A stretch of 64,000 nucleotides of DNA, from positions 434,001 to 498,000 of the forward strand of contig NZ_JAFEUM010000002.1 in the NCBI RefSeq assembly GCF_016900875.1. The letters are read 5' to 3'. Source of the DNA: Vibrio ulleungensis (lineage in GTDB: Bacteria; Pseudomonadota; Gammaproteobacteria; Enterobacterales; Vibrionaceae). The notes under the pieces are model-generated. The model was not told where the DNA came from and did no database searches. It saw nothing but the letters and a program-made list of their open reading frames with translations. Position 1 is the stretch's first letter, and each line of letters begins with the position of its first letter. Positions 46,854 to 58,695 of the stretch are shown in pieces. The position numbers and the translations under genes were made by a program.

Positions 46854-47708
46854 ATGTCTAAAGTACTAGTTATAGGTGCAGGTTGGTTAGGGGATCCTCT
46901 GGCCAATCATTTCGCCGCACTTGGCCAGCAAGTCCTAGCCACCCATCGTTCGCGTCCCCCTTCTACTGCTCATTCAATACCTCTAAACTTACTGGAAGAT
47001 CTCCCTGCTGAGGCATTACAAAGCGTTGCAAGCTTTAACCCTGACGTCATTGTTGGATGCTTTCCTCCAGGGTACAGGCATTTATCCGCTGACGATAAAG
47101 ACCTAAACCCGTACATGGAGTGTTGGAAGAAGGTTTTAGTATTAGCAAAGCAGTGCCATAACCCAATAGTGGTGATGGTGAGCTCAAGCGCTGTTTACCC
47201 CGACTGTCTTGATGTCGCCACTGAACAAGATGCCAATGTGCACACGGCAACAGGTGTGAATGGGTTTTCTGACAAGTCGATGAAACTGCTCGCAACAGAG
47301 CAGCTAATTATTGAATCCTCTTACCGCTACTTAATTTTACGAAGTACTGGCCTTATAGGTCCCAATCGTCATCCATCGCGTTTTGTGGCTAAACTATCCA
47401 CTGTGAGCCAAGCTGCGCCAGTGAACATGGTGCATTTAAACGATGTGATTGGTGCAATCACACATTGCATCAATTGGCTAACCACGCATCCCCATAGGCG
47501 CGGCGAAACAATAAACATCACCACCCCGAACACCTGTTCTAAAGCAGAGTTCTATCAGGCTGCGGTTGATGCTGCGGACATCGACCTACCGCTACCCACT
47601 GTATCCAACAAACCGGCCAAACGAGTCAGCGCCGGTAAACTCCTATCTATCGGATATCATTTTGAGTTTGAGCATGTTCTAGACGCGCTAAACGCCATCA
47701 AAGCGTGA
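46854..47708 (+). CDS. NAD(P)-binding epimerase/dehydratase-like protein (SDR fold)
   Basis: A 284-aa Rossmann-fold protein with VLVIGAGWLGDPLANHFAALGQQV at the N-terminus (GxGxxG), VVMVSSSAVYPD as the catalytic Ser strand and ILRSTGLIGPNRHP. The usual YxxxK is not clear; NGFSDKSMK is in its place, with Phe instead of Tyr. It resembles YeeZ-type atypical SDRs. Substrate unknown. Confidence 0.72.
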   Translation: MSKVLVIGAGWLGDPLANHFAALGQQVLATHRSRPPSTAHSIPLNLLEDLPAEALQSVASFNPDVIVGCFPPGYRHLSADDKDLNPYMECWKKVLVLAKQCHNPIVVMVSSSAVYPDCLDVATEQDANVHTATGVNGFSDKSMKLLATEQLIIESSYRYLILRSTGLIGPNRHPSRFVAKLSTVSQAAPVNMVHLNDVIGAITHCINWLTTHPHRRGETINITTPNTCSKAEFYQAAVDAADIDLPLPTVSNKPAKRVSAGKLLSIGYHFEFEHVLDALNAIKA

Positions 47709-47716
47709 GATACAAA

Positions 47717-47748
47717 AAAAGGCTGAAGAAATAATCTTCAGCCCTTTT
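47717..47748. terminator. Bidirectional terminator between the epimerase-like gene and mukB
   Basis: A 9-bp stem GGCTGAAGA / TCTTCAGCC with a 5-nt loop, A7 before and CTTTTATT after. Works for both convergent genes. Confidence 0.87.
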
Positions 47749-47764
47749 ATTACTTTCAAAACCT

Positions 47765-50700
47765 TTAAACTGGGTCTGCCACATTTTCCTCTTCAGGAAG
47801 ATGGGAGCTATCCCCAATTTGCGCAAAGCCCTTTAGACCCACCACATGAACATGTTCGTGATCTTTAAATACTTTTCGCACCAGTTTGTAGGTTGTGCCT
47901 TTATCAGGGCTGATGTTCTCTGGCGCCGCAATCAATAGCTGCATATTGAGGCGGTGACACAACTCAAATAATGTCGCAATGGATTTGGCATCCAATCGAG
48001 CCGCTTCATCTAAGAACAGCAAACGACATGGCAAAATATCTTTACTGCGCAGTCGGCGAGACTCTTCTTCCCAGCTCTGAACGACCATCAATAGAATCGA
48101 TTGACCTGTACCAATGGCTTCACCCGTTGACAAGGCGCCAGATTCGGCCTGTAGCCACCCGTCGGTACCACGATTAACTTCGACACTGAGCTCTAGATAG
48201 TTACGGTAGTCTAATAGTTCTTCACCCAACACCTGTGGAGAACGTTGACCTACATCCACATGCGGATTGACGCGTTGGAACAGCTTAGCCATCGCTTCAG
48301 AGAAGGTGAACCGAGCATTTTCAAACAGATCACTATGAAGGTTCTCGCTATCGTACAACCCCTTTAGCAAAGATTGATGCGACTCTCGAATCGACACATT
48401 CAATCGAACACCTTTAACTTGCCCAAAGGCAATGTTCGACAAGCCTTGGTTTAGCATTCGAATGCGATTTTGCTCGCGTTGAATGGTCTTTTTAATGATG
48501 GTTGCCACCGACTCTGAACTGATCGCCAAGCGCTGCTCACGCTGGTTAAGTTCTTCGGTTAGGCGGGCAAGTTCGATCTCCATCTCTTCAATGGCTTCAA
48601 CAGGATCATCGGTATGGATAATGTCCTGACGGATACGTTGGCGTAGATACTGATACACGCTGATGTAAAACAACACTTTACGTTCAGGATGGCCCGTATC
48701 TTCGGACGCACGTAACGAATCTCTTAGGTCATCTTCGTTCGCTACTGCCAAACGCAGGGCACCCAATGATTTATCAGACATCGAGCGCAAGTCTGCTTCA
48801 GATAAATAAGCCAACTCACGTTTGTGTAAGCGGCGTTCTACATCGTGCTGTTTGGCCAGTTTAAGCACACTGCACCACCCGGCTTTTGCATTCACAACGT
48901 AAGTGCGCAATTGCTGATAGTCGGCTTGAGCTTTCTTCAATGATTTCACCAAAGATTTCAACTCTAGCTCTGTGGCTGTCGATGTACGCTCTAGTTCGCT
49001 CTTGCGTTGTCGGTAAGTGGTTAACTGCTCTGCCAACTGGTGCTTACGCGATTCGGCTTGGGTCAAACTGTGTTCATCAACCACAATGCCAATATGCGCA
49101 ATTTCTTGTTTAAACTCTTGCAGGGTTTCTTGCTTCGCTTGATGAGCACTTTTCAGTGATGCCAAGATTTGGTTCGACTCTGAACAGCGCTGCTGCTGCT
49201 GTTTTTGTCCTTCACGAGCTTGAGAGCGATTATGCTCTGCTTGCGCCAATTTTCGCTTGAGCTGCTCACTCATTTCACTTTCTTTGTCTAGAAGCTCTAC
49301 TGAGTCTGAATAGCCAAAGTGCGCGCGGCGCTCCAAAATATCGGATAACGCAAACAGCACGCTTTTGGTTTTTTTCAACTCACTGTCTAGCGAATTGGCA
49401 AGTGTTTGTTGTTCGTCAAACAGTTCGGGATCAACGCTTAATGAGCCCACCAGTGGTTTGAGTTTGCTAATGGATAGTCCATGCGTCTCTACAAACCGAA
49501 TCTGTTCGCTCACAGTCTGTAACTGTTCGGCTATTTCTTGCTCGCGCTGTGCGAGAAGCGCTCGGTCTTCACTGTCAAAAATAGGGGCAAGTTGGTCTAG
49601 CAATCTAACTACTTGAGAAGCTCGCTCTATAGCACCTTTGCAGTTTGATTGAACAGTGCTTTGCTCTTCGAGTCGACGCTGCACGGTATTAAGCTCTCGA
49701 TTTAACTCCATAATCGCTTGCTCAGGGTCGTCTTCAAACGCGACTTGAACATGCTCGGCCACAAATTGATTAAAGCTTGCACATAGACGCTGGTATTTCT
49801 GCTCATCAAACGAGGCGATTGCGTGAGCTTCTTGCACTTGCTCACGCTCGTCACGAAGCTGCTCTAATCGCGCATCACGAGCTGCTCGACCAAATATTGG
49901 AATGGCCGGGAAACGAGAATAGCGCAATTGTGAAGAAGCGACTTGAACACACACTGCACCTTCCAACTCTTCGACCGCAAAACCGCTGTCATCAAAGGCA
50001 TCAACATCACCTTCTAGCAGGTATACATCGTCAGGACAGTCATCAAACTCTTGCAGCTTCTCTGCAATACCGTCTAAGTTGGAGACGACAATGGCATTTC
50101 GTGCAGGACCATACATCGCGCTGAAATACGGAGCATCTTCAATGGCAATATCGTCATAGATTTCAGACAGTAAAACGCCACCGACAGAATCTGCAATTTG
50201 CTTTAACCTTGCATCGTTGGCACCACCTGCCGCGCCTAGCTGTTCAATTGAGGTATCCAATTGTGTACGGCGCGCTTGAAGCGTTAACTTAGATTGAGCA
50301 TTGTCTTGCTGCTGTTCCATCGCCCATTGCATGGTTTGCATGACGGCGTTGGCATCGGCCATCGGTGTCTCAATTTGCTGATTGAGTGAATACAGAGCAT
50401 CGTTTGCTTGGATCCATTTTGGTGCCAAGGATTGATATCGCTTAACCTCAGCTTGCAGTGTTTGGCGTTTTTGCTCGAGTTCTGCCCGCTCTTCACGGGC
50501 CGATTCTAACTGCTCTTCTGCCGAATACTGCACTTCTCGTTGCTGCTCTTTTTCCAACTCCAAATCCGACGATTGCGAAATCTGAAGTTGATACTCTTTG
50601 GCGAGTTTCTCAAGCAACTGCTGCGCTTTGTTTGCCGTTGCTATGCGCTGTAAAACATCTTTTTGCTGAGACTGCCAATGCGAGCGTTGACTCAGCGCCG

Positions 50701-52228
50701 TCTGTCCGTCTTGGGCTTTTTGTAATAGTTGATTCGCCACTTCGTGAGCGTCGATTCGGGCGGTATTTGGTGCAATGCTATTGACTAGCTCAAATGCCTG
50801 TTCAAATTGTTGCTGCGCAGCTTGGCTAATGTCGAGCTTATGTCTCACCGCCAACAACTGCTCAGTAACTTGTGCTTCTTGGTCTTTGTATTGTTTTGAA
50901 AGCTCAGTAACCTCGTCTAAGTCCAAGAGGTCACGCTCGAGCAAATCACTGGCTTTATTTAACGCCTCTATGGCCTGTTGAAACTGCAGAGCACGAGTTT
51001 GCTGGATATCGAGAGCTTGTTGATAATCAGCAAGTTGCGTTTTTAGCGAGTCGACTTCGCTTTCACTCAGTTCAAGCTGCTCTTCCTGAGAGTAAAGAAG
51101 CTCTTGCGCTTCTTCAACAACCATCATCTGCTCTTCTAAACGCTCGCTGAGCTCTTCGAGATCATCTTGATAACGATGTATCTTTTCTTGTTGGCGAAGC
51201 GCGGTTTGCATCAATTGCAAGTGGTCACTGGCAGACTGAAGATCTTGCTCTATAAAACGCTCTTGCTCAGCCATGTCGCTGAGCTCTTGAGTGACCTTAT
51301 TCAACAAATCGTTTCGGCTGATCAAATCACCCTTTTGAGACATCACAGCTTGACGATGTATAAGCACCTGTTCAATTTTCTGCGAACGCTCATTAGCATG
51401 GCGCATGTAGTCCGCCGCTACATAATTAGTAGATTCTGTCAGTAGATGTTTGAACAGATCTCGATCTCGCTGGGTTGTATTGATCGCTTCTAGCGTGGCT
51501 CGGTTTTCCCGCAGCGCTGTTTCCATGTCTTGGAACGCTTTTTTAACCCCACCATTTTGCGGCAACAAATAGTCGCGCAAAGAACGCGTAATCGCGCTTG
51601 AAATACCACCGTATAAAGAGGCTTCGATGAGCTTGTAGTACTTTGAGCGATCGCTACTGTTGCGAAGCTTTTTGGGCAATGCGCCCAACTCAAACATTTG
51701 CGCATGGTAATCCACAATAGAGTTAAAGGCTTTAAATTGCACACCTTCAATATTCGCAACAAACTCTTTTAATTCATTAAGTTGACGCACTCGAGCCTGA
51801 CCGTTTTCTAGGGTCTCGGTTAATAACTCGGCAGGTTTGATAGCACTTGGCAATCCTTGAATAAGCAGCGGTTTGATGTCGACCTTTTTATCGCGCCCAG
51901 CAACTTGCTGCAGTTTTACCACAAAAAGCAGACGCTGATTGCGCGAGTTGATCACTTCAAGGACCGAATAACAGACACCAGGCTGCAATTTACCGTAGAG
52001 GCCTTTGTCACGAGACGCGCTAGAACTGCCTGCCTCTGTGGTGTTTCTAAAGTGGAGCAGTGACTGATCGGGAATGAGCGCTGTAATAAATGACGCCATT
52101 GTGGTGGATTTACCCGCCCCGTTACCACCGGAAAGTGTGGTGACTAAGTTGTCAATATCAAAGGTACGAGCAAAAAATCCGTTCCAATTGATCATGGTTA
52201 GCGATTGATATTTACCGCGCTCAATCAT
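47765..52228 (-). CDS. mukB: Chromosome partition protein MukB (SMC)
   Basis: A 1487-aa SMC of MukB type. [54 protein letters not shown] shows Walker A (about 33-42), long coiled coils with hinge near 650-780, and the C-terminal head has [20 protein letters not shown] (ABC signature) and [13 protein letters not shown] (Walker B). Extrudes DNA loops with MukEF. Overlaps mukE by 4 bp. Confidence 0.97.
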   Translation of the reverse strand: MIERGKYQSLTMINWNGFFARTFDIDNLVTTLSGGNGAGKSTTMASFITALIPDQSLLHFRNTTEAGSSSASRDKGLYGKLQPGVCYSVLEVINSRNQRLLFVVKLQQVAGRDKKVDIKPLLIQGLPSAIKPAELLTETLENGQARVRQLNELKEFVANIEGVQFKAFNSIVDYHAQMFELGALPKKLRNSSDRSKYYKLIEASLYGGISSAITRSLRDYLLPQNGGVKKAFQDMETALRENRATLEAINTTQRDRDLFKHLLTESTNYVAADYMRHANERSQKIEQVLIHRQAVMSQKGDLISRNDLLNKVTQELSDMAEQERFIEQDLQSASDHLQLMQTALRQQEKIHRYQDDLEELSERLEEQMMVVEEAQELLYSQEEQLELSESEVDSLKTQLADYQQALDIQQTRALQFQQAIEALNKASDLLERDLLDLDEVTELSKQYKDQEAQVTEQLLAVRHKLDISQAAQQQFEQAFELVNSIAPNTARIDAHEVANQLLQKAQDGQTALSQRSHWQSQQKDVLQRIATANKAQQLLEKLAKEYQLQISQSSDLELEKEQQREVQYSAEEQLESAREERAELEQKRQTLQAEVKRYQSLAPKWIQANDALYSLNQQIETPMADANAVMQTMQWAMEQQQDNAQSKLTLQARRTQLDTSIEQLGAAGGANDARLKQIADSVGGVLLSEIYDDIAIEDAPYFSAMYGPARNAIVVSNLDGIAEKLQEFDDCPDDVYLLEGDVDAFDDSGFAVEELEGAVCVQVASSQLRYSRFPAIPIFGRAARDARLEQLRDEREQVQEAHAIASFDEQKYQRLCASFNQFVAEHVQVAFEDDPEQAIMELNRELNTVQRRLEEQSTVQSNCKGAIERASQVVRLLDQLAPIFDSEDRALLAQREQEIAEQLQTVSEQIRFVETHGLSISKLKPLVGSLSVDPELFDEQQTLANSLDSELKKTKSVLFALSDILERRAHFGYSDSVELLDKESEMSEQLKRKLAQAEHNRSQAREGQKQQQQRCSESNQILASLKSAHQAKQETLQEFKQEIAHIGIVVDEHSLTQAESRKHQLAEQLTTYRQRKSELERTSTATELELKSLVKSLKKAQADYQQLRTYVVNAKAGWCSVLKLAKQHDVERRLHKRELAYLSEADLRSMSDKSLGALRLAVANEDDLRDSLRASEDTGHPERKVLFYISVYQYLRQRIRQDIIHTDDPVEAIEEMEIELARLTEELNQREQRLAISSESVATIIKKTIQREQNRIRMLNQGLSNIAFGQVKGVRLNVSIRESHQSLLKGLYDSENLHSDLFENARFTFSEAMAKLFQRVNPHVDVGQRSPQVLGEELLDYRNYLELSVEVNRGTDGWLQAESGALSTGEAIGTGQSILLMVVQSWEEESRRLRSKDILPCRLLFLDEAARLDAKSIATLFELCHRLNMQLLIAAPENISPDKGTTYKLVRKVFKDHEHVHVVGLKGFAQIGDSSHLPEEENVADPV

Positions 52229-52953
52229 GCTTCACCTTCCAGCTGCTGTTGATGTGTTTCTGTGTCATGGTTTATTTCGGTCTGCTCGTCCAGTAACGAT
52301 GCCTGTCTGTGCTTTGGCTCAACAACGGCTTCACCATCTCGGATCAGGCGCAGTTGTGCTTCTTTAATGTCTTCACCAGAGCGAACATCCGCGCCAAAGC
52401 GGAAGCAAGCTTCACTGATACTAAACTTGTTGGTATCGCCAATAGGCAGTAGCATGCCTACACGCTTGAGTCGGCGAAGAGAGCCGCGCACTTTTTCAAA
52501 CAGTTTTTCGCGATCTAAGTCGGTCCCTGTGGCCTTTAAGCCAACAAAGCGCATTAGCCTTTTCTCGTCAGCTATAGCGAGAAGTTCATCATAAAGATCT
52601 TGGTTACTGAATACGCCTTCTTGAGCAAGCCTTTCTGGGCTTAAATACAAGAAACACAATACCTTACCAATCAACATATCCAGTTCAGACATGACGCTTT
52701 TACCAATCAAACTGGTTGAACGAGGTCGTAAATAGAAAAAACCTTCTGGCGCGCGAACCAACTCACAGTTGTAGCGTCGATAAAAGGTGCCTAAGTCAAT
52801 TTCGTAGTCTGACAGCAGCGCGTAATTGTCGAGGTCATCCCTTGAGATATGACGACCCGCACGAAGGGCACTGTCGAGGGCTGGAAATAGAGAGTTTGCC
52901 AGCGCTTTGGCTAAGTTTTCAGTTAGCGCTGATTCAGAATTTGTTGATAACAT
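52225..52953 (-). CDS. mukE: Chromosome partition protein MukE (KITE)
   Basis: A 242-aa protein with [23 protein letters not shown] and [33 protein letters not shown] as in MukE, followed by a charged Gln/Glu-rich tail. Binds MukF. Overlaps mukF by 20 bp. Confidence 0.97.
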   Translation of the reverse strand: MLSTNSESALTENLAKALANSLFPALDSALRAGRHISRDDLDNYALLSDYEIDLGTFYRRYNCELVRAPEGFFYLRPRSTSLIGKSVMSELDMLIGKVLCFLYLSPERLAQEGVFSNQDLYDELLAIADEKRLMRFVGLKATGTDLDREKLFEKVRGSLRRLKRVGMLLPIGDTNKFSISEACFRFGADVRSGEDIKEAQLRLIRDGEAVVEPKHRQASLLDEQTEINHDTETHQQQLEGEA

Positions 52954-54271
52954 TTGCTTGTACCTTTGCGCCTCGATTGTTTATAGATTGCCATTCAGGT
53001 TGGATCGCCGCGTAGTCAGACTCTGAGAATCCGAGTCGTACGGCCTGATCGACCACCATTCTGGCGATATCGAAATGTTGCGCGTGGGGATGTTCAGCCA
53101 GGTAATCTTTTAAAACCTGACCAAGATCGATGGAACGGTGTTGATGCTGATGTGCACTCAACTTGTTAGAGATGGCTGTATACAGCTGATCGTTCACTTG
53201 ACTGTATTCTTGATACTCTACTTCAAGAGGTACCATACCTGTCACCTCTTGATCGCGAAGTACCATAGACTCGTCACGGAGATCGAGCAGCTTTTCAGCG
53301 TCTGCCACAACCAATTGCCACGGCAGAGATTCAAAATTTTGTATAGATTCACGCAGTCGTTGACTGAACGCGCGATTCTTATCCATATCGATAACCGTAC
53401 GAATGTATTTATGAATGTGCCTATCGTAGCCAATCCATAAATCAATCGCCTGCTGGCCCCAGTTTACTATGCGATCCAACTTAGTTTGTAATCCAAACAG
53501 TAGGTTACCAATATAATCCAGTTCATCTTGTGCATAGACCGCGTCTTGCAAGTCCATGAGGTAGGTTTGCAACTCATCACCCACAGCATGCAACGAAGAC
53601 TGCAATTCGTTGAGGTTGTCGGATGTTTCGGTGAGCAGTTTTTCACACTCAGAAATGGCTTCGCGCCAATCAATATTAAGCAGTTCGGCAATTTTGTTTT
53701 TAACTTCGCCTTGCTGTTCATCCATGACTCGCTGATTGAGATCTATTTGGTCAAATATTTCGTTGACCGAATACTTCAAAATGGCGTACACCTCTTTTCG
53801 CCAGTCTTCTTCAGTCACCGCTTGGACTGCATTGTCTGCGGCCTTTTTTAGCTCAGCAGAGACTAAAGAGAGCTGGATAGACAGCTTAAGCTTAGAAAAA
53901 GCCCGATGACGCAGGTAGTAGTCGGTGATGCCCACAGCAAGAGGCGACAGTCGATAGATTGCCGCTCCTTCTGAATGTTCACTGGTAAAACGACTAATGA
54001 GGCGCTGCTTCACCATGTCGTTAATGGCATTGTTCGCTCGAAAAGCGCTGGATTCGCCGGTATCGCTAAAACGGTCACTGACCAATTTGAAGGCATCGTG
54101 TAACTCACCTTCTCCTAACTCTTCATCGAGTTTTTCTTGGCTAAGCAGCGCGATAGCGATCAAAAAGCTCAGCTTCTCTGGTGTAAGATTGACGGAAAAG
54201 TCATGCTGCTGCACCCAATCCACCACACCTTCTAGCGAGTGATCATCCGCTGAATCTAAATGATGACTCAT
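52934..54271 (-). CDS. mukF: Chromosome partition protein MukF (kleisin)
   Basis: A 445-aa kleisin with N-terminal winged helix ([38 protein letters not shown]), [48 protein letters not shown], a long helical middle and C-terminal SMC-head binding domain. The frame opens nine codons earlier, but AGGAAC four bases before the ATG at 54271 fixes the start, and MSHHLDS aligns with the usual MukF N-terminus. Confidence 0.96.
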   Translation of the reverse strand: MSHHLDSADDHSLEGVVDWVQQHDFSVNLTPEKLSFLIAIALLSQEKLDEELGEGELHDAFKLVSDRFSDTGESSAFRANNAINDMVKQRLISRFTSEHSEGAAIYRLSPLAVGITDYYLRHRAFSKLKLSIQLSLVSAELKKAADNAVQAVTEEDWRKEVYAILKYSVNEIFDQIDLNQRVMDEQQGEVKNKIAELLNIDWREAISECEKLLTETSDNLNELQSSLHAVGDELQTYLMDLQDAVYAQDELDYIGNLLFGLQTKLDRIVNWGQQAIDLWIGYDRHIHKYIRTVIDMDKNRAFSQRLRESIQNFESLPWQLVVADAEKLLDLRDESMVLRDQEVTGMVPLEVEYQEYSQVNDQLYTAISNKLSAHQHQHRSIDLGQVLKDYLAEHPHAQHFDIARMVVDQAVRLGFSESDYAAIQPEWQSINNRGAKVQANVINKF

Positions 54272-54279
54272 TTTAGTTC

Positions 54280-55056
54280 CTATTGTTTCTTTGCCCACAC
54301 GTGGATATAGCGTCCCATCGAGACATACGGCTCTTTACGACACAATTGTTGCTCTAGCTCGAGTACGTCATCATCGGTGTAATCACCGAGGTACTCACGA
54401 TCGCCAATGTAGTCACTAAAGCAACGTATCCCAGATTTACCGAGAATGCTGAAGCCTTGTGACTCGATCCATTGATAGACTTCTTCAGGAAGCAGCCCAC
54501 GTTGTGGTTGTAATTTAAATCGTTTGCGATGTGGCATTCCTTTCAAAACATGAGGCAGGTTGCCACACACAACATTTTTGTACACTAAGCCGTGATGATT
54601 ATAAAACATGACAGACACGATCCCACCAGTCACTACCTCCGAGAGCAAAGACTTTAGCGCAGTTTCCGGATCAGCAAGCCATTCCATCACAGCATGGAAC
54701 AACACGATGTCAGATTTGGGTAAAGACAACTGCGAAAGTTGTTGTACAGAAGTGTGTAAATACTGGTACTGTTTATCCAATCCGTTAGCGTGTATATCCT
54801 TTTTGGCTAAAGAGAGCATCTCTTGCGACACATCACATAAGGAGACATTATGACCCTGCTTTGCCAGTTTTTGAGACATCTGCGCTAGCCCGCCTCCTGC
54901 ATCTAAGATATTCAGAGTAGAGGAAGGGAAATGTGTGAGAATATCGCACAAATCTTGCCACAGTATGACTTGACGAATATCGCCTTTTTCAGAACCGTAA
55001 ATATTTTTAGCAAATTTGTGGGCGATATCGTCGAAATTGCGATCGTGACTCACCAT
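54280..55056 (-). CDS. cmoM: tRNA cmo5U34 carboxymethyltransferase-associated methyltransferase CmoM (SmtA)
   Basis: A 258-aa SAM-dependent methyltransferase making mcmo5U34 in t[38 protein letters not shown] and [33 protein letters not shown] match E. coli CmoM closely. The ATG at 55056 is chosen; a TTG seven codons upstream is also open. Sits in the conserved order elyC/cmoM/mukF. Substrate tRNAs depend on CmoA/CmoB; cmoA is in this window. Confidence 0.93.
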   Translation of the reverse strand: MVSHDRNFDDIAHKFAKNIYGSEKGDIRQVILWQDLCDILTHFPSSTLNILDAGGGLAQMSQKLAKQGHNVSLCDVSQEMLSLAKKDIHANGLDKQYQYLHTSVQQLSQLSLPKSDIVLFHAVMEWLADPETALKSLLSEVVTGGIVSVMFYNHHGLVYKNVVCGNLPHVLKGMPHRKRFKLQPQRGLLPEEVYQWIESQGFSILGKSGIRCFSDYIGDREYLGDYTDDDVLELEQQLCRKEPYVSMGRYIHVWAKKQ

Positions 55057-55173
55057 TTTTAGAGTATGATGTTCCAAAAATTAAGTTGAGCCTATTGTGG
55101 CACATTCATTGGGCGAGAAAAAAGGAAATCCTCGTTTTTGTAACTAACTGAGCAATTTTCGGACTGCATTAGA

Positions 55174-55941
55174 ATGTTTGAAGCAAAAAAAATAATATCT
55201 TCACTGTTGATGCCACTGCCAGCCTTGTTAATCCTTGGGTTTATTGGCTTGGCGCTGATCATGTTTACTCGCCGACGTCGATTCGGTTGCATGGTCATTT
55301 TCACTGCATTAGCAGGGTTATTCAGCGTCTCTTACTACCCTGTATCGTCTTCTTTATTGATGCCTATGGAGCGTCAACACACGTCGTTTACCGGCTCTGC
55401 CGACAGTATCGATTACATCATGGTATTAGGACACTCTCATGTAGTGGACAATTCCATTAGCCCTGTATCTGAGTTATCTCGTACTGCATTAATGCGCTTA
55501 GCTGAAGGTATCTCCATACATCGTCTTTACCCAGGTTCAAAACTGATTTTATCGGGCTATTCTGGTGGGACAGATACAAGCCATGCTCGTATGATGGCCA
55601 AAGTCGCAATTGCATTGGGTGTGTCTAAGTCGGACATCGTGCTGTTAGAATCTGCCCAAGATACTGCAGAGGAAGCACAGCAAGCTGCCGGTTTCGTTCG
55701 TCAAAAAAGTTTGGTGTTGGTGACTTCTGCAAGCCATATGCAGCGATCCTTAATCGAGTTTGAACGTGTCGGTTTAGACCCTATACCGGCCCCGACCAAT
55801 TTTATGGCACAGCGTGACATTGAGCAGCCATGGTCAAAATACACTCCCCGCGCCAGTTACCTAGAGCAAACCGAGCTCTATTGGCACGAGAAGCTTGGCC
55901 AGTGGTGGCACTGGATGAAAGAAACTGTCAGCAACCAGTGA
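55174..55941 (+). CDS. elyC: Envelope biogenesis factor ElyC (YcbC, DUF218)
   Basis: A 255-aa membrane protein with two N-terminal helices (about 7-30 and 38-56) and a DUF218 domain (DYIMVLGHSHVVD, LILSGYSGGTDTSHARMMAKVA, LVTSASHMQRS). ElyC acts in peptidoglycan/enterobacterial common antigen assembly in E. coli. Divergent from cmoM here. Confidence 0.9.
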   Translation: MFEAKKIISSLLMPLPALLILGFIGLALIMFTRRRRFGCMVIFTALAGLFSVSYYPVSSSLLMPMERQHTSFTGSADSIDYIMVLGHSHVVDNSISPVSELSRTALMRLAEGISIHRLYPGSKLILSGYSGGTDTSHARMMAKVAIALGVSKSDIVLLESAQDTAEEAQQAAGFVRQKSLVLVTSASHMQRSLIEFERVGLDPIPAPTNFMAQRDIEQPWSKYTPRASYLEQTELYWHEKLGQWWHWMKETVSNQ

Positions 55942-56045
55942 TCGTTTGCAGCACGCAAAATCCTTTTAATCAGTATTCCGTGCTTTATGTTTTGACGGTT
56001 TCAGTTACACTTTAGCTATGCAAAACAGATTAACGGATTGAAAAG

Positions 56046-56696
56046 GTGCAAGAAGTTAAAGCGTTTAACGAGCAACGCGCAGAAATTTATTGGTGGCTGT
56101 CGAGCCTTTTGAGTCAAGAGTTGGCACAATGCGAACTCGACAACTACCATACGCCAGAAATACGGTCATTTTTAACCGGTCTTGCACAAAACCCCGCGTT
56201 AAAGCAAGCTGTAGACGAAATGATCACGGCGCTCAATCGTTTAAAAGATAGAAATGATGCTCAACTGGAACTTGCCGCCGATTTTTGTCAAGCCTTTCTA
56301 GCCACAGATAAAAGTAGCGCCTTACCTTATGCGTCAGTGTATCTAACTGAAAACAAACAGTTACATGGCGAACCCGCACAAAAAATGGCCGCACTGTTGG
56401 CCGAGCATAATGTCAGTATCGGACAAAACTTCAATGAGCCCGCCGATCACATCGCAATCCAACTCGACTTTTTAGGGCACTTGATCATTAAAAGTAATGA
56501 ATTGGAAAAAGAGGCTCATTTAGAAGATGCCTTTGTGCAACAGGCTGAGTTTCTCGATCACCATGTGCTAAGTTGGGTACCTCAATTTTCGGAGAAATGC
56601 CGCCAAGTCGATGAGTTTGGGTTCTATGCTGCGGTTTGCGAGCTCGTGGTTCGTTTCTGTGAATTGGACCTACAATATCTTGCTAAACCGCAATGA
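56046..56696 (+). CDS. torD: TorA-specific chaperone TorD
   Basis: A 216-aa all-helical TorD/DmsD chaperone, starting with GTG. EQRAEIYWWLSSLLSQEL, LAADFCQAFLATDKSSALPYASVYL and NEPADHIAIQLDFLGHLI are the family motifs, including the ExPxDH-like EPADH. It loads molybdenum cofactor into TorA. It is 10 kb away from torECA, across the muk genes. Confidence 0.93.
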   Translation: MQEVKAFNEQRAEIYWWLSSLLSQELAQCELDNYHTPEIRSFLTGLAQNPALKQAVDEMITALNRLKDRNDAQLELAADFCQAFLATDKSSALPYASVYLTENKQLHGEPAQKMAALLAEHNVSIGQNFNEPADHIAIQLDFLGHLIIKSNELEKEAHLEDAFVQQAEFLDHHVLSWVPQFSEKCRQVDEFGFYAAVCELVVRFCELDLQYLAKPQ

Positions 56697-56752
56697 CATT
56701 TAGCCTAAAAACCGATATTGTGTGACCCCATAAAAACTAAGCTATTATCTTC

Positions 56753-56768
56753 ACGCAAACGTTTTCTT
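56753..56768 (+). promoter_or_regulatory. PurR operator upstream of purR
   Basis: ACGCAAACGTTTTCTT matches the PUR box consensus (ACGCAAACGTTTTCNT) almost perfectly. Placed 61 bp upstream of the purR start; supports autoregulation. Confidence 0.85.
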
Positions 56769-56829
56769 TTTTGAGTTGGGGTCCTCTTTTACCAACCCCA
56801 GCTAATTTTCGCTATTGACAGGAAATACT

Positions 56830-57834
56830 ATGGCAACAATCAAAGACGTCGCAAAACTGGCGGGCGTATCCACCACCACTGTTTCGCATGTGATTAACAA
56901 AACTCGATTTGTAGCCGAAAGCACCCAACAACGAGTTATGGAAGCCGTTAAAGAGCTCAATTACGCTCCTTCTGCCGTAGCCCGTAGTCTTAAGTGTAAT
57001 TCAACACGAACCATTGGCATGCTGGTTACCCAGTCGACCAATCCGTTTTTTGCGGAAGTGGTTGATGGAGTAGAGAGCTATTGTTACCGCCAAGGTTACA
57101 CGCTCATCTTGTGTAACACAGGCGGAATATACGAAAAGCAACGCGATTACATTCGAATGCTTGCAGAGAAACGCGTCGATGGCATGCTTGTTATGTGCTC
57201 TGATTTAACAGAAGAACTGCGTGAAATGCTGGATGCACATAGTGATATTCCTAAAGTGATCATGGACTGGGGTCCTGAAAGCTCTCGAGCAGATAAAATT
57301 ATCGATAACTCGGAAGAAGGCGGTTACCTTGCAGGTAAATTCCTTATCAAAAACGGTCATACGGACATTGCTTGTCTAACAGGACAAGCCGAAAAGTCAG
57401 CATGTATTGAACGTGTCGCTGGCTGTCGCCGTGCCATGGAAGAATCAGGCTTAACACTGAATCCTGAATGGATTTTTGAAGGTAACTTTGAAGCCGACAC
57501 TGCGGTTGAGATTGCAGATCGCATCGTAAACTTAGAAAAACGCCCGAGTGCGGTATTCTGCTTCAACGACATCATGGCACTTGGGTTAATCAGTCGCCTT
57601 GAACAGCGAGGATTAAACGTACCTCAAGATGTATCCGTAATAGGTTACGACAATATTGATCTTGCAGGCTACTTTAGCCCGCCGCTTACTACTGTGCACC
57701 AACCAAAGCGTCGTGTAGGCAAAACAGCGTTTGAAATTTTGCTTGAGCGCATTAAAGATAAAGAGCACGAAAAACAAATCTTTGAAATGCACCCTGAGAT
57801 TGTAGAACGTCAGAGTGTGCGCAACTTAAAGTAA
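56830..57834 (+). CDS. purR: Purine repressor PurR (LacI family)
   Basis: A 334-aa LacI-family repressor. The HTH is [30 protein letters not shown], followed by the hinge helix (SAVARSLK) and the purine-binding core domain. The frame opens five codons earlier, but MATIKDVA is the conserved start with AGGAAAT close by. Binds hypoxanthine or guanine as corepressor and represses purine synthesis genes. A PUR box precedes it. Confidence 0.95.
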   Translation: MATIKDVAKLAGVSTTTVSHVINKTRFVAESTQQRVMEAVKELNYAPSAVARSLKCNSTRTIGMLVTQSTNPFFAEVVDGVESYCYRQGYTLILCNTGGIYEKQRDYIRMLAEKRVDGMLVMCSDLTEELREMLDAHSDIPKVIMDWGPESSRADKIIDNSEEGGYLAGKFLIKNGHTDIACLTGQAEKSACIERVAGCRRAMEESGLTLNPEWIFEGNFEADTAVEIADRIVNLEKRPSAVFCFNDIMALGLISRLEQRGLNVPQDVSVIGYDNIDLAGYFSPPLTTVHQPKRRVGKTAFEILLERIKDKEHEKQIFEMHPEIVERQSVRNLK

Positions 57835-57852
57835 CGTCACCCCTCCCAATTT

Positions 57853-57882
57853 AAAGACCAGCACCCTGTGCTGGTCTTTTTG
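57853..57882 (+). terminator. Intrinsic terminator of purR
   Basis: A 12-bp stem AAAGACCAGCAC / GTGCTGGTCTTT with a 3-nt loop and a T run; 18 bp after the stop. Confidence 0.9.
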
Positions 57883-57977
57883 TTTGCGCGAATTGACGCA
57901 GCCCTAACAATAGTTTCATGTTCATCACTTATTCTCAGTAACGCATTAGTACCATCATGCCTACGGAAAAATAAGAC

Positions 57978-58586
57978 ATGGATAGAAAGCAGTTAACCCA
58001 AGCCTTAAACGTACTCTCCCCTCTTGGTGACACGCTAAAAGCGCGCTCAATGTTCGGTGGATTTGGCCTATTTGTCGACGACGTTATGTTCGCCGTTTTG
58101 GTCGACAATGGTATTGCGCTTCGCAGTAATACCGCACTACTCCCTAATTACCTATCATTAGGTATGGTTCCTTATTGTTATCAGAAAAAAGGGTTCCCAG
58201 TCACCACTAGCTATTATTTAGTGCCTAAAGCTACCTGTGAGGATATCGACCAGGTTTTGTCTTTGGCGAGAGTGTCTCTCCAGCACGCTAAAAACGACAA
58301 ACTCGCCTCGGTTCAAAAAAAGAAACGGCTTAAGGATTTACCCAACATGCGTCTAGCCACAGAGCGTATGCTGAAAAAAGCGGGCATTGTCTCAGTTGAA
58401 CAGTTGCAAAATGTAGGCGCCAGTGACGCGTATAATGCAATCCGTATAAGCCACGACGTCGAGCCAAAGACTCAATTGCTATGGGCACTTGAAGGTGCGA
58501 TTAAAGGCATGCATTGGTCACTCATTAGCCATGAACGACGCAAACAATTATTAGAGAGAGTGTCGGGTTCTTTGACGAGCGCTTAG
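57978..58586 (+). CDS. tfoY: TfoX/Sxy-family regulator, TfoY-type by position
   Basis: A 202-aa protein with both TfoX domains: N-terminal LSPLGDTLKARSMFGGFGLFVDDVMFAVLVDNGIALR and C-terminal PNMRLATERMLKKAGIVSVEQLQNVGASDAYNAIR. These coactivators work with CRP in competence (TfoX) or type VI secretion and motility (TfoY). The gene next to purR is TfoY in V. cholerae, where a c-di-GMP riboswitch precedes it. The 143-bp gap here shows no GEMM riboswitch core. Assignment as TfoY rests on synteny. Confidence 0.8.
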   Translation: MDRKQLTQALNVLSPLGDTLKARSMFGGFGLFVDDVMFAVLVDNGIALRSNTALLPNYLSLGMVPYCYQKKGFPVTTSYYLVPKATCEDIDQVLSLARVSLQHAKNDKLASVQKKKRLKDLPNMRLATERMLKKAGIVSVEQLQNVGASDAYNAIRISHDVEPKTQLLWALEGAIKGMHWSLISHERRKQLLERVSGSLTSA

Positions 58587-58695
58587 ATAAACCTCAATTA
58601 AAAAGCCAAGCAATACAAAAAGTTTGTATTTCCATGAAATTTTCCACATAGTGCCTCTGTCTACTATGGAAGACGCATCGTCATGGAGCTGTAAG

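Noticed and set aside
48886..50784. Long frames on the plus strand across mukB
   Set aside because: Shadows of the MukB coiled-coil code; no supported starts.
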